DNA of 64,000 nt, from assembly GCF_050436995.1 (NCBI RefSeq), contig NC_134758.1:2170001-2234000 (forward strand), written 5' to 3'. Numbering within the stretch: position 1 is the first letter of the stretch; every line of letters begins with the position of its first letter. The notes under the pieces are model-generated. The model was not told the DNA's origin. It saw only the letters and a program-made list of their open reading frames with translations, and did not search any database. Below, in pieces: positions 49,088 to 61,989 of the stretch. The translations under genes were made by a program, and so were the position numbers. Origin of the DNA: Anticarsia gemmatalis. Lineage: Eukaryota > Arthropoda > Insecta > Lepidoptera > Erebidae.

Positions 49088-51082
49088 ATGAAAATACATA
49101 GGACCACAACGACACAGAAACAGTACAAAGTTATTTTCGCCTTTACTATCGACAGTTTAACGCTTTCGTGAGATTGAATACCTATTATGACTTACTCTTA
49201 GAAAGTAATTTTGTTCGTTTTTAAATTATTCGGCTTATAAAGACATATATTGTAGGAGCCGTGTTAAGAAAAGCTATCAAAATACCAACCGTGAATAACT
49301 AGCTAAGCTATTCGATATGAATGTATGAAACAGGCCCTTGTATCAGGTGTTGGCAAATTTCTTTAATAATATCATCAAAAACAAATTGAAGTTATTCTTT
49401 ATTCCAATTCAATTATTTATTTTTATAGGACTGCTTTTGTGATAATTTACCGTTCTCATAAAATAAAGCTTTGATTTTCTGAATCTAGAGCCTACTGCTA
49501 TAATTGCGACCAATAATTCAAGTGATGTTATCAACTAACTATATATCATCGGTTAAACCAACGTGGTCACAATAAATTACTGATTATAACCAATCAATAC
49601 ATTCGACTACCAATTAAAAGTCTCCAATGAAAATATAATTGACGCTGTCGTAATTTTAAATCACCCTGTACGTTTTGCGCGCGCACCTGCTGTTTTCCCG
49701 CCTTTTTCATTTTTTTCTTTATTTCCCCCTCTTTAACCCGACTTGGCAAGTATAATAAGCCAGTACGTATTATGGTAGGTCATTTGACATCAGTATTTTA
49801 ACCTTTTTAATGTGTTGTTGTTTTTTTGCACCGGAACTCGCTCACATTCTTGGAATTCAAACGGTTGGCTGTGTTTGTTAAATTACTTAATTTATTTCTT
49901 TGTTTCTGCTGTCAGAGAATTGTAATATAAATATTTAATGAGCGTCATTATGCTTAGTTTTCTCAAGCTTTGCCTAGCAAATAAAGATATAAAGGCAATG
50001 GGTCGTGCAGGTGGTGTTAGTTATCAAGCTAAGCGAACGTACTGGCAGCTTACACATTGAGTTAACGCTTACTTACAATAATAGGCATAATAAGTTTGTG
50101 TTGTAGCGCATTAGGAGCGCACATGCATATGGTAAACATGACCGAGTCCGGCTGCCTTCAGACAGGACAATAATCATTGGGGCTTATGCCGGTGTCAATA
50201 TCTTACCGGCTGATGACGTCACTTGTCAGGTTTTTATAATAAATAAGCCATCAACCTCCTTAGCACATCAAATGCGGACTAATAAATGATTTCACGTTCA
50301 TTCAACGCCTCTCAATCAGTGGACGTCAAAATTCGTCGATAGTCGGTATCAAAGCACCGACAGATACCGAATACCGATATCGTAATGTAGGCTGATAACT
50401 ACAGGGATGGAATTACCAACCGGCTAGACAGCCATTAACTAAGTAAGGAAAAAAACAAGAAAGTACTTACCACTTCATTTGGATGTAATGTATTGGTCAA
50501 AATTAAAAAAAAAACTGGTTTGAGGGAATGTTTTCTATAAGAGTACTGTCGCGTAGATCATGGGTCTATAAACTTCTACAACAAAAAAAATACCTTTTTT
50601 TCATGTTTTCGTGTTTCCTAGTGACAACTGTAAATTCAACAAAGAAGTTTAGTTTATAGGTGAGCAAAGCTGGAATGTAACATAGCATGAACTAATAACA
50701 CTACATCACAACCATTTAATATCTACAGACTTACAAATTACAACCCAATCATTTTTTACGATACCCATTTAAGTGGTCCGTCATAACGTTTTTGCATTCA
50801 AAGCATGTAACCGCTTCAATCCGGCCCTGTATTCTTCTGTCAGTGTAGTGAAACTCCCACGAGTGTACGAGTACCGACAGGTTGAAAGCCAAGTTCGTAG
50901 ACCCCAAACAAATGACAAAAACTGTTCACAACTTAAGCGCGAGTGAAAAAAAACGTCTTAACGCAACTGATTAAGTAATTTTGGCGGACTTCAATGACTT
51001 GTGATATTTTGGTAGTGTTTTGATTTTGCGTCTCAACTGAGCTTAGCTAACAAAGAAAGAAATCGGTGGTGATGTGAATTCA
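49088..51082. other. No supported gene
   Basis: AT-rich with small CpG-richer spots (49676-49690, 50100-50220). No exon or RNA gene is recognised. Confidence 0.4.
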
Positions 51083-51183
51083 CTGCGACTGTCCCGCTGC
51101 TGGGCACGGTACTACTCCCGAGTCGGCGATGGGCTAGGTCTTGAGTCCACAACACTAGCTAAGTTCGGGTTGGGGGCTATGCA
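51083..51183 (-). repeat. SINE tail fragment
   Basis: On the minus strand it follows the 3' half of the 61990 SINE: 'agccccca', 'cttagctagtgttgtggactcaagacc', 'gtgcccagcagcgggaca'. The overlapping 63-codon + frame is not a gene. Confidence 0.7.
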
Positions 51184-53807
51184 CTATGCATGGGCTCAAG
51201 AAATGTGTTTAACAACTTTTAGACATATAAGGTTTTATAACGATGCCTTCCTTATTGATGTTTAATACATTGCATTGTTGTGTTTTCATCAATAGTGGTT
51301 TTTAATGGTTTCAACAAAATGAAATCGTTAGTCACATTATACATATTATGTCGTCAATACATTTTTACTAGTTATTTATTAGTTAGATTATTTAAAACCC
51401 AACGTTCTCTTCCTTTCCTTCCGATTTTAAACCGCTCAATGGTTTACAAGTTTACTGTTGTAACATGATATTTGTACTAAGCTGCAGCTGCAAGCAGTTT
51501 TTGAGAAAAAGGGCTTTGACACCCTCGTAGACAGACAACAAAGCTGCCAACGATCTTTGAAGTCGGTCTGACACTACATAAATATGGCGACGAGATCTCC
51601 TTCACGGTAAAGTATTTAATCTATGACAATATAGATTTTACAGTTTAGTTTTTAATAGTATTATAAATACATATTTAGCTCTTTAATTTGGTGTTAACAA
51701 AAAGTGGGGAAGAATCGTAATCTGCGTTTAATATAACATACTTTTTACTGAGTTTTCCGTTAGGTTCATATAGTGCTATTTTTTTAATATGACCCGTGAA
51801 CTGTAAGACTTGAGATCATTTCTACGTCACACGTAGGTACATGTTATACGTACGAGTAGATACTAAGTTGGAATATTGAAGTCATGCTTAGCCTAAGCTT
51901 TACTCTTTTACTTTAGATACTACCAATCTGTTTCGACCAATTTTAATTAAAGCCTCTACGATACGTAGCCTCATCCGTAGATTCGTATTCTCCATCAGGT
52001 TGAATCAACGCTTTCAGGAATTTAACCAACTCATAACTGGTCGTAAAGATCTCATAAGATTACAAAGTTAAGAACTTCATCTATCTAACTCACAACAATC
52101 TCATATAATCGCAACACAGCACGAGTTTTGGCGCGAACCCACAACGTCGCTGCCATAGACACTGTATATGTTTTTCTAAACTTTTTTACGGGCAACGGCA
52201 CACAAAAAATCCGCCTGTACCTCGCATCAATGATAGCCATTTAATGGCATCACGATGTGATAAAAAGCCCTGGTGTCGATAAAAACTAAAATGTAGATCG
52301 TTTTGAAATGAACATACGCGAGTTATGTTTTTGTTCGGTCACATTGTTGTCGCTATGGAGTTTTGTTTTGTTATTAAGGTTGCAATTTCGTTTGCAAAAC
52401 GCGTTTAGAGTTCAACGAGTTTATTTCAAAGAGAACTTTGCTAAGAAATTTTTACCGTACCTCAGGGAACTGTTGAGAATTTTAATGTTTAATTGTGAGT
52501 TATATGACTTGTTGTTTTAGTGCTGTAAATGAAAGTCGAGCTTGAATCCTTTCTTAAACTTGGGTATCATTTTTTAATGTAATATGTCTGTAAAGTACTG
52601 AACTTTATTTACTATTTATGAGCCTAGCTTGTTTTATTTTTTCGATTGAAGCCCTAAGGTGCTGGCTTGAGGAATAAGATATTGTATTAAAATAGTAATT
52701 ATGTTTCAATTACAACGCTCTTAATTTCACTGAGCATAATTTTCCAAACGCATTTTCTGTACGGAATTCGCAACATAGTTTCAAATTAAAAGCCTAGAAA
52801 AAATAATGTGTTTCCTACACGTTTGTCGCTTTTTACACGCACGTACTAGCTTAATGTCGTATATTAAATAATAATTAGTACATTATTATCCGGTAATAGT
52901 AGATACACTACGCTTAGGGCTAGGCTGGCAACACTAATACCTGAACGAAAGCCAGCTGTTTATTTTTTTGTTCCTTTTTCAATTATACGTCTTCGAAAGA
53001 ATTCCATTTGAATAGGGGGCTTTTGAGACAATTATTCTACTGTTGTTGCTGTGCATTAAATAGTGATAAAAGTATATTTGATTCCCCTCACGGATGAAAC
53101 TTTTGAACAATTCCCAGAGGACAGTACCGTTTTCCCGTGGAGAAGTTTATTACGTATTAACAAAAGTCGAAAGTTTTTAATAGGTTATAACGCATAAACT
53201 CGTGTCGTTAATTCAGTAATAGTTCATTTGTAAAACGATTATTCTTAATAATACTACAAACTTGGTTTCTAGAAACATTTACGAAACTTTTAGAAATATT
53301 CTCGATAAAAGAAAACATGATTGCTAGCAAAGGTATTCACGTATACAGTCAATCGAAATACAAAAAAACTACTAGGTATACAATGTTAAACTTCCCATTC
53401 GAAAAGCCTTAAATAGCATAGACATTCCTATTTGAAACTGAATAGAGTTTCCGTATATTTTAAATCGAGTATGAATGGATCGATTTGAATCGTTCGATAG
53501 CTATTCGCAAACTCGCCAACGAAACTTCTATCTCGTTTTTTACGATTACGCAAACTCCAGACACGCGAATGATCGATTTTAAATGCACCTTTAGATTTAC
53601 GGAATCCATTATCATACCTATAAATGTTTAAAATATGGCGTGTCTGAATTATTTTACACTCTTAGGGTGAGTTTACACATGAAGAAGTAAGCGATATTAA
53701 ATTATAATATATAATTTTATAGATATACATACATATGAATCGAAAATTCTTTAAGTAATGAATTATTGAATCAGTATCTCTTACTATTTTTAAATAGCCT
53801 ATTTTAG
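51184..53807. other. No supported gene
   Basis: The 70-codon frame at 52308-52520 begins with a hydrophobic stretch but has no family signature, no splice sites and no neighbouring exon. Otherwise unrecognised. Confidence 0.4.
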
Positions 53808-53850
53808 TGTCCCACTGCTGAGCAAAGCATACATTTTCAGTCTCCTCAGT
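53808..53850 (-). repeat. Short SINE tail remnant
   Basis: GTGTCCCACTGCTGAGCAAAG is the inverse of the 'gcccagcagtgggac' end, followed by a degenerate 'gtctcctc'. Confidence 0.5.
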
Positions 53851-53974
53851 CTATTGTAGGTGACATATTTAACCAAAATGTATTACTATTCGATATTGTT
53901 AAACGCAAAAATTCTAGTTTCAATATTTTTTCTAAGTCTCGTACTGACAATACCTAAATACACTTTGATACTAA

Positions 53975-54023
53975 ACAATAGTGCTAGACTGAAATCTATT
54001 ATCCATCGACAATGGTTGCAACT
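53975..54023 (+). repeat. Partial copy of the 57961 repeat
   Basis: 'acaatagtgctagactgaaatctattat' matches the start of the repeat at 57961 ('acaactagtgtaaaactgaaatctgttat'). Confidence 0.5.
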
Positions 54024-54204
54024 TCAAATACGTTTTATATTATCAAAGTTATAATTACTTCTCGGTATTGCTTTGTGGAACCAGAACTGATCGGACATTG
54101 ACAGTTGACTAAATATGGACTAGAATAAAAATAAAGCTGAATTAAGGTCAGAAACATTTTAGTTTGGTTTATTTTTGGTTTTAAAAAGACTATTCCTACA
54201 ATAC

Positions 54205-54396
54205 GTTTTGCTCTTGTGTCGAGGGGACTTTTACAAATATGCAAACAACGGAGACAAAGTACAACCAGACCCGAAACAACTAATTGTGGATCGCAAAAAT
54301 ATTTGTTCCGGGTGGGAATTGGACCCACGACCTTCCTATGCACTGGTAGTAGGATAGTAGAGTGGCGAAAACTTGAACTACTGCGCCACGGAGATC
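54205..54396 (-). mobile_element. tRNA-derived SINE (family A), complete head
   Basis: The minus strand reads CTCCGTGGCGCAGTAGTT (A box), then 'ggtcgtgggtccaattccc' (B box region) and 'cacaattagttgtttcgggtc'. The head-body order is the same as the copy at 28739, with an extra insertion-like segment between the boxes. Three overlapping open frames here are by-products. Confidence 0.78.
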
Positions 54397-55248
54397 ATCC
54401 TTTTAGTAGCCTGCTTTTGGTAAAATGACAAAGGTCATAAATGCAACACTGCTTTTTGCATCCTATGCACGAAGTACTCCGCAACTTCGGACTGGCTTTA
54501 AAGGTTGCCAGATGCCAACACTCATCTTTTTGTATACCCTACTGATTAATGAAACTATTATAATTATAATTGTATCCATTAAACAAAAGACAGAAAATTA
54601 ACTAGAAGAAGACTATTTATCGGACTATTTTTACTTATGCACTAAAAAATAAATGGCACTCGTACAATATAAGCTAGTCTACATCAATTTTAAACCATTT
54701 CGTCCCCTACCAATAACCCCTTGAAACATTTCTCGGTAACACATTACTATCGTGACAACACAGCCTAACATCTGTTATGTTTTTTTATAACGAACTTAAA
54801 CTGGCATCAATAGGCACAATGCGAAAAAACACTTTTACTCTTACACGGAATTGAAAAAAAAAATTGTGATTATATAAAAAAAATTTGGAGAAACGTCCGG
54901 CTGCCGTAGACTGTCAGGGCTGTCAGATTTTCAAATTTCGAACTCTAGTGACTTGTCAAAATTATGACAAAGGCAAATCGTATTTTTTTGTAATTTCGTT
55001 AAGCAGTAACTTGCATACTTACTTATTTAAATGTACTTAATTAAATAAAATGAATGGAACTCTTCTTTCCCATAAATGAGATCAAGAAGAGCATCCAGTG
55101 GATTAATTATATCAAGATAAAGATATATCAGATAATTGAGAAGTGAAAAAACTATAAGCAATTAAATAATTACGGTTCAGTTCATTGTTCTTAGTAGTTC
55201 ACTTGACTTTATGACAATCTTAAAAATAGGGCTGTAATTTTTACAAAC
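54397..55248. other. No gene recognised
   Basis: AT-rich. 'gactgtcagggctgtcag' near 54909 is a short local duplication. Confidence 0.35.
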
Positions 55249-55402
55249 GGTCGTGGGTTCGATTCCCAAACGGAATTATTATTTGTACGATCCACAAATT
55301 GCTGTTTCGGGCCTGATTGCACATAGTGTCCGTTGTTTGCATGTTTGCAAAAGTCCCCGCTTCACAACAGCAATTCTTAGTGCGAGAGTTGTCTTTTTAA
55401 AG
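55249..55402 (+). mobile_element. tRNA-derived SINE (family A), 5'-truncated
   Basis: A perfect B box GGTTCGATTCC (55256-55266) is followed by 'gatccacaaattgctgtttcgggcc', 'gttgtttgcatgtttgcaaaagtccc' and 'gcgagagttgtctttt', as in the other copies. The A box is lost. Confidence 0.75.
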
Positions 55403-57960
55403 AAAAAAAATAATTAACTAGTTTTTAATATGCTACGACGTGTTAAGCGACAAGATAATTTTTCAGTTATGAAGACGCATGCATGATGATTGGCATGCCA
55501 TATATTATAAAGCGAACGCTAATAAATATTGCAATCATCATTAATCACTTTACAAGATACGGTTTAATATTTATTATGTAAGTATGCATAACATCATGTC
55601 AGTATGCATGCATATATAACTTTATTATAATAAAAGATATTCATAAAAAAATTTAAGTTTATCCCTCTTATTCATAAAAATATATGAAGTTGAAAGGCTT
55701 ATGAAGAGTTTTGTTTCTTTCACTCCTTAGCGAAATGAAAAAGAGAAAACATATAGTAGTTGTTTAACTAAAATAGGTTTATAGTGTGTTTATGAATAAA
55801 AGGGTACGTATTTTATTTGTATATAAAAATAAAATTTACGAAAATACTTAAACAAATATATTTTGTAGACCATTTTTTTTTCTTTTAAGTCTTTTAGAGC
55901 GTTAATCTACATGTTCAACCCTAGTTGTAACAATTAGCGCGAACCATCGCGTCGTACTAAGTCAAGGGCAGTCACCGAGGCAGCTGGTTTCCTACTGAAT
56001 TTTAATACACTGCCGATTCAGAAACTACGACGTTATACTAGTTTTACGACCGCTCCCGAGGTCAAGCCGACTTCAACCGACTTGTAACTATGCGCGCTTT
56101 AAAAAATACGCTTATACATATGTACTGCGTGTGTAATCATTTTTTTATTGTACATATTATTATATATTTCCTGTGCAAGACGTTACTACAAGGTCCGCCA
56201 GTCATTAACCTGATGTTTGCACTCCGATAAGCGGTTACTATCTGGAATTCGGCAGGTTTCGCAACTCATATCATGCGTTATTTGCACTGTAATTTAATCC
56301 CTAACCGACAACTGTTACGAATTTTCAGCATGATTTATAATTTTTGCTGCATGTGACTAAAATACGCATTTACGCCATGAAAACAAACTAAGCAAAATTT
56401 TAAAGCAAGCTCATCCTAAATTCAAAACATAAACAAGCACACGTTCATTGAACGAATAATTTTGACAACAATTTATTTAAAATTAGGACTTTCCTGCCAA
56501 AATCGTTTAGTTTCAAAACGACGCATGGAAGCCATCAATATATCTGTCAACATCGATCTCTTTAGTGTATTAGTATGCATGAGCCGTGTCCAAAGTTGTA
56601 ACTTTCATATATTTACGCAAATAAGATACACTTTCGTTATTTCCTTAGTCGTAAACTTGTCGAAGGACTCAGTGAAACCTGTGAAACGTACGTCGCATAT
56701 CCAAAAGTTTGTAATCAAATTCACAGATGATTATATACCCAATCGTATTTTATTTATTTTAGAACGCGCAAACTTCGGAACGACGAATACAAGTTTCAAC
56801 AGCGAGCGGAATTTTTCATTCATTGACAACGTATGAATTGAAACGCAGGAGCATAAATTAACTAATTCTAGCATAGTAGCAGACACGTAATATTATAATA
56901 TTTTAACGTATTAATTCTAATTAATACTCAAAAATTCTGGGCACCGTCCAAGGTCAGACGATACGTAGCGCTTGAACTTTAAAAGCGCCCATTTGGTTTG
57001 AATTTATTTCAATATTTAAGACGATTTATAAGGCGTGACCGAGGAAATTCATTTTTGTGGATGCAGATAAAAAAAGCTTCAAACGGTATGGCTGTTTCCG
57101 AACGATGCACCTAGTAAGATTTTTAATTTATTTTACGTCGCGTCGTTTTCATACAGCCATGTTTTGACTGTATACCAAAAACATCTTAATTGGCAGTTAC
57201 CCGGTTATTAAGTTAATTGACTATTTTTATTACAAAGAGATTATGTTAGAGTATTAGTGTTTAAGAATTCTAGACGTTGTTTTGATACTATCTTTTGTAA
57301 ACGCCTACAATTACTTGCTAAACATGGCATTAAATACTTTTTGTTAGTGACGTGTTTCGTCTTGAATCGAATTTTACTAATAATAGTGTTAATGTAGAGT
57401 TAAAAACCGTGCCCAGTAGTCAGCAATATGTTATCTTTCTAATATTTGAAAACTTATATTTCTAGTGTTGTTTACACAGGTCTCCATACCTCTACCAAAG
57501 TTATATTCTCTAAGATTCTCTCTTGCTTTAAAGCATTTTCTATAGTAATCTAAAATATTAATAAATAATGAAATCTTTATTAGATACTAACGACTTCCGT
57601 AGAATAAATGCATCATCAAAATAAATCCAATTAGTTCAGTCCGACTGTTTTGACATAAAAAACATACGATTTATTCTATCAAAACAATTTTAATAGCCAA
57701 ATATATGAAAGTTAATTATTATAATTGAATAGTTTCCCAAAAATGTTCTCTTCGGACTCGATTTCGATTTCATTATTTTTATTTTAACACAATGACATTT
57801 ATATTGTTATAAAGGTGGGCATTCACACGACGACAAATTTACGCGACAGTAATGGCTCGTTCGCAGATCATAACGATTTAATTTGTCGCGATTGAAATAT
57901 GTATGAGTTTCTAGGGCCGTTAAACAAATCAATTCTGTTTCCCTAACTATGCCGTTAAAT
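55403..57960. other. No supported gene
   Basis: The largest frame in the window (124 codons, 56462-56836) lacks any recognisable motif or splice signal. 55772-55806 repeats 29724-29758. An isolated CAGTAGTCAGC lies at 57414-57424. Confidence 0.4.
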
Positions 57961-58204
57961 TTACAACTAGTGTAAAACTGAAATCTGTTATAGACCAACG
58001 ACTTTGTAGAGAGGCTTGCATGAAAGATTCGCGGCTAACGGAGGTATACAAAATTCAGACTATAGGATATTAATGACTCGCAGGCTTCTGCAGCTTACTT
58101 GGCCTGTGCGATGTACCTTCTTTATTTCGGAACTATATATAATTATTAATTACATTTTGGATACATCGTCCAAGTCTGTCTACTAAGCTGTGAAACTGTA
58201 CTTA
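57961..58204 (+). repeat. Unclassified dispersed repeat
   Basis: It aligns with 23785-23992 (GAGGTATACAAAATT, CGCAGGCTT, TCTACTAAG) and its start aligns with 53975-54023. Ends and class unknown; non-coding. Confidence 0.6.
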
Positions 58205-59940
58205 TATTCCGTGATGTTATAAAAAACTAGGACGATAAATAGAACGATTATTCGAGTATATCAAGCGCAATATTGACTGGCACATAAATTTTGTTATTGT
58301 TGCATTTGGTTGATGTATCAAATACAAACATACTTACAAAAACAAGAAAAAAGTGACCTACAATATCGTACTTTACGCTTGTCTTGGACAATATAAATTT
58401 ACAACCAATAATTGCTTGTTTTTGCGTAAGAAGTCTATTATAATGAACCAATATTTGAGCATATAATTCATTGATCCGGTTATTAAATTACTGAATTGTG
58501 AATGCATGCAACACGTAAAAAGTTGCCTACACGTCGCATAATATAAATCATGATCAATATTCGAAATTTAGGCAATATTGCTCAAATTTTAATACAATTA
58601 AAAACGAAGAAAAATATGAACTATAGTAACTTCAATGTGCGTTAATAACTGTCGCGAACGGGGTTTGAGGCACCATAGTTCTAACAAAAATCAAAGTTTA
58701 TATGATCAAAGTTTAAATATCTACACTTCATTGACTTAAACGTAACTTACTTCTTTTCACTAAACTTAATAAATTGCACGCTAAAACTTTCCTCGGAATC
58801 ATTTTATCTATTAGTGAAAATTGCATGAAAAGCCTTTTAAAAGAATTTGAGTGTTTTACGAATAAACAGACGGACGTGAGGGGACTTTGAATAATAATAT
58901 GTAGTAGTGTAGTAATGATAATACGAAAATGTTTTTGAGTATTTAAGACTCACTGCGACTTGCGACACGAATAAAGTCGTCCACGTACAATCTGCATGTT
59001 GAGTGCGCGCTTTAAACCGGCCGGTGTAAATTCGGTAACGAGTGTTATAACCTTGAATGGCAAGCATCGACGCGATAGTGCACAGAGTTGAATGGTCGCG
59101 TTCAAGCGTTTTTTCTTACTACTTAATTATTCTATTTGTATGCGATAAACATTATATCGACAGGGCTGACTGTTTTATCAACTTTTTGCATGAAATGGCA
59201 ACGCAATCTGATAGGCAATATCTTGCTATTATCGACCAACGAAAATCGGCTATCCATCGTTTTTGTTTCATGAAAATCTGATCAACGCCTCTAGCGTGCG
59301 CTATAGGAACTATTTTTGCAATACATTTGAATGTCAAACTCTCGATACTCGATAGTACCGACTGTAGAGCGCTACAACTTTAGCTTAACTCTTTAACATA
59401 ATAAGTATATTTAAAATCTTCTTTTAGTATATTTTTGATTAAACCGTTATTGGAATCAGTTGTTGTATACACAGAAGTTTCACTTTCTACTTAAAGATGA
59501 GATGATGAAGTCAATAGATTTAATTACTATATTTTTATTCGTGTTCAAAATTTTCATTATGTGCTCTGTGCCAGCCCTGTGTGCTTTGCGTTTGGGCTTT
59601 TTATGTAATAGTATTGTAAATAAACTACTATAGGTATTATTTAACAACCTTATTGTACTTAATATTATGAGCTAATTTGATTCTTAACCTAGGTATTATT
59701 AGCTAATGATATTTTTCTTAAAGGTCAGGTACATAGTACTTGTAACCAAAAGACGGATGTGGATGAAACATAGACCGTAGCAAGTGGTTTAATTTCTTTA
59801 TAACCTCATGTAACAACGTGATTTTATTCAAATACCTAAAAACGCAATATATTAATTTGTATAAAAGTATAATGGTCTCAAATTTATTAATTTTACTCTT
59901 AAAACACTATTCTTAATCCTCATTTAGTCTTTATTAATGA
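58205..59940. other. No supported gene
   Basis: Frames at 58248-58451, 58837-59067 and the opposing pair at 59057-59337 have no motif or splice context. Confidence 0.4.
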
Positions 59941-60132
59941 CTTGCGGACCCGCGCAGTTCCGCTCACGCTTCCTTGTTTTTATTTAATACCGCGCATTTT
60001 CAAATTTATTCACCTTTTACACCTTTTCTGGACTTTCACAAATAAATTCAAGACCAAAATTAGCCAAATCGGTCCAGCCGTTCAGGAGTTTTAGCGAGAC
60101 TAACGAACAGCAATTCATTTTTATATTAGGTC
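59941..60132 (-). mobile_element. Helitron-like repeat, third subfamily
   Basis: On the minus strand: 'aaaatgaattgctgttcgttagtctcgc', 'cggctggaccgatttggc', 'aagtccagaaaagg', ending 'ctgcgcgggtccgCAAG', a mutated form of the GCGGGTCAGCTAG ends at 30557 and 62952. It lies 11 bp from the next copy. Confidence 0.55.
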
Positions 60133-60143
60133 AATATAGAAGG

Positions 60144-60356
60144 CTAGCGGGCCCGACAGACATTGTCCTGTCTACACGTATTTATTTTGAAAATTTGAAT
60201 AACTTTTTGAAATTTGAAAATTTTAACTTTTTTAAATAATCTAAACCATTCTCAGATCCCCTTGAACACACACAAATTTTTTTATCAAAATCGGTCCAGT
60301 CGTTTAAGAGAAGTTCAGTGACATACACACTTACAGAAGAATTATATATATAAAGA
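60144..60356 (-). mobile_element. Helitron-like element, fourth subfamily, full copy
   Basis: The minus strand begins A|TCTTTATATATATAATTC, then 'aagtgtgtatgtcactgaac', 'gactggaccgattttgat', 'gacaggacaatgtctgtcggg', ending CCCGCTAG. 213 bp, non-coding. It is inverted relative to the copy at 61421. Confidence 0.7.
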
Positions 60357-60378
60357 TAAGAACCCAGTTATTTTTAGT

Positions 60379-60424
60379 CCCCCACTAGAGGGTGGGTACA
60401 GTTATACCCACCCACTAGTGGGGG
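60379..60424. repeat. 20-bp-arm hairpin, G/C-rich
   Basis: CCCCCACTAGAGGGTGGGTA (60379-60398), a 6-nt loop CAGTTA, then the inverse arm at 60405-60424 with one mismatch. It belongs to none of the other families seen here. Confidence 0.8.
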
Positions 60425-60479
60425 CCTAAGCAATAGCTCCTAGGTCAAATACTCTAATATCTAAGTACCAGCCCTGGTT

Positions 60480-60600
60480 GCAGTTCAATGCGCCGCGTAC
60501 ATTTCGGCCCAGTCGGCACTACATTCCGCCTCAGTTAGTCAGCCGCCCACCGGTCGCAGATCTCACACTTGGATGCGCGAACACGATTTAATATATAAAT
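60480..60600 (+). promoter_or_regulatory. CpG-rich patch with initiator-like site
   Basis: 60490-60590 is CpG-rich and contains TCAGTTAGTC at 60531, a fit to the arthropod initiator TCAKTY. No TATA box, convincing downstream promoter element or splice donor follows. Weak. Confidence 0.2.
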
Positions 60601-60954
60601 TGATATGACAGCACCACTTGTTACGTGATTTTTGGCGTGTGTTTAGTTTTTCACTTGCTAAGATCAATAAACCTGGGATAGATTTAATTAGGAATAGACG
60701 AGAGCAGAGCACAGTAGAGCGATATTTACTCTGTAATTTAAAATAGGTTACATTCCGTGTTGACTCTTTGGTAGAACATTATTACGTAATTTCTGGAACG
60801 CCTAATTTACTACCTGTTTGTTGTTTTTTTGACTACATACATATAAATGTTACATTTTCACGGGGAGGTGGACAGATGCAAAAGAACATCGCTAGCTGTG
60901 GTTTTTACATACCACTCAAAAGTACTTTTCAAACTTTTTTTAGTATGGCTTTAA

Positions 60955-61182
60955 TCTATACTAATATTATAAAGCGCAAGAGTTTGTTTGTTTGTTTGAT
61001 TGTTTGGTTGTTTGTTTGTTTGTTTGAACGCGCTAATCTCAGGAACTACTGGTCCGATTTGGAAAATTCTTCCAGTGTTAGATAGCCCATGTATCGAGTA
61101 AGGTTATAGGCTTTATATCATCACGCTACGACCAATAGGAGCAGAGTACCAGTAGAAAATGTTACAAAAGCGGGTCAGCTAG
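60955..61182 (+). mobile_element. Helitron-like (GTTT)n element, 3' hairpin deleted
   Basis: A|TCTATACTAATATTATAAAG is followed by an imperfect GTTT array, 'gaacgcgctaatctcagg', and then 'acaaaagcgggtcagCTAG|T'. It lacks the CGCAA…TTGCG hairpin present at 30530 and 62925. The 105-codon frame at 60768-61085 reads through it and is not a gene. Confidence 0.75.
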
Positions 61183-61420
61183 TTATTTTTATTTTGACTC
61201 ACTGTGTTACTAGTAAAGTTTCATATACCAAAACTGCTTCTTAATGCTCGTTGCTTTTCAATTTATCATACTTTTCTTGTAATAATCTCTTTAAGATAGC
61301 TTGAAGTACTCATTGAGGTGTTAGAGCCCGCTCATCGCTCCGTCGTTCTCTAAGAGCACCTTAAGATAAAATCAAGCGTGTGACAGTGTAGGTAGTAGTA
61401 TTTTAGTATAGACTACATAA

Positions 61421-61576
61421 TCTTTATATATATAATTCTTCTGTAAGTGTGTATGTCACTGAACTTCTCTTAAACGACTGGACCGATTTTGATGAAATTT
61501 TTGTGTGTGTTCAACGGGATCTGAGAATGGTTTAGATTATTAAAAAAAGTTTATAATTTTCAAATTAAAGACGCTA
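61421..61576 (+). mobile_element. Helitron-like element, fourth subfamily, deletion copy
   Basis: A|TC at 61421 to CTAG|T at 61576 (156 bp). The first 73 bases are identical to the inverted copy ending at 60356; the last third is deleted. Confidence 0.72.
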
Positions 61577-61989
61577 GTATCTATGTATGTAAATACAAGT
61601 GTTGTCAAGAGCTACTCAAGTTTTTTACTCTGATTATTTCAAAAGTAATTTCGTTTTATTTGTTTAAACTACCATTTATGCATAACTACCAGACTCGCAC
61701 GGTTTTATTCGCGTTCATAGTTTTATCTTCCATTTCAGTTTCTTATTAGTTTATTTTTAAATAAAATAGTAGCCTATAGATATCTTTTGATAATGGGTTT
61801 ACATGCTTATATCATCAACAATTGTTCTGCGTTTTAGCAAGAAAAGCGGAACAAACATACGTTGAGTATAGAAGAGAGGATTTGTTGAAAAAATAAAAAA
61901 GTATAATATAAATTTATCTTTTCATATTTTTTTTGAGTTATCAACACTTATGTTTAATTTATTTACTTTTCATGATTTATTAAAGTAGG

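Noticed and set aside
54035..54428. Three overlapping open frames of 60-102 codons
   Set aside because: All coincide with the minus-strand SINE and share translated repeat sequence with frames in the 32.7 kb copy.
56462..56836. 124-codon open frame, longest in the window
   Set aside because: No family motif, no splice sites at its ends, composition like the surrounding AT-rich DNA; such lengths arise by chance in 64 kb.
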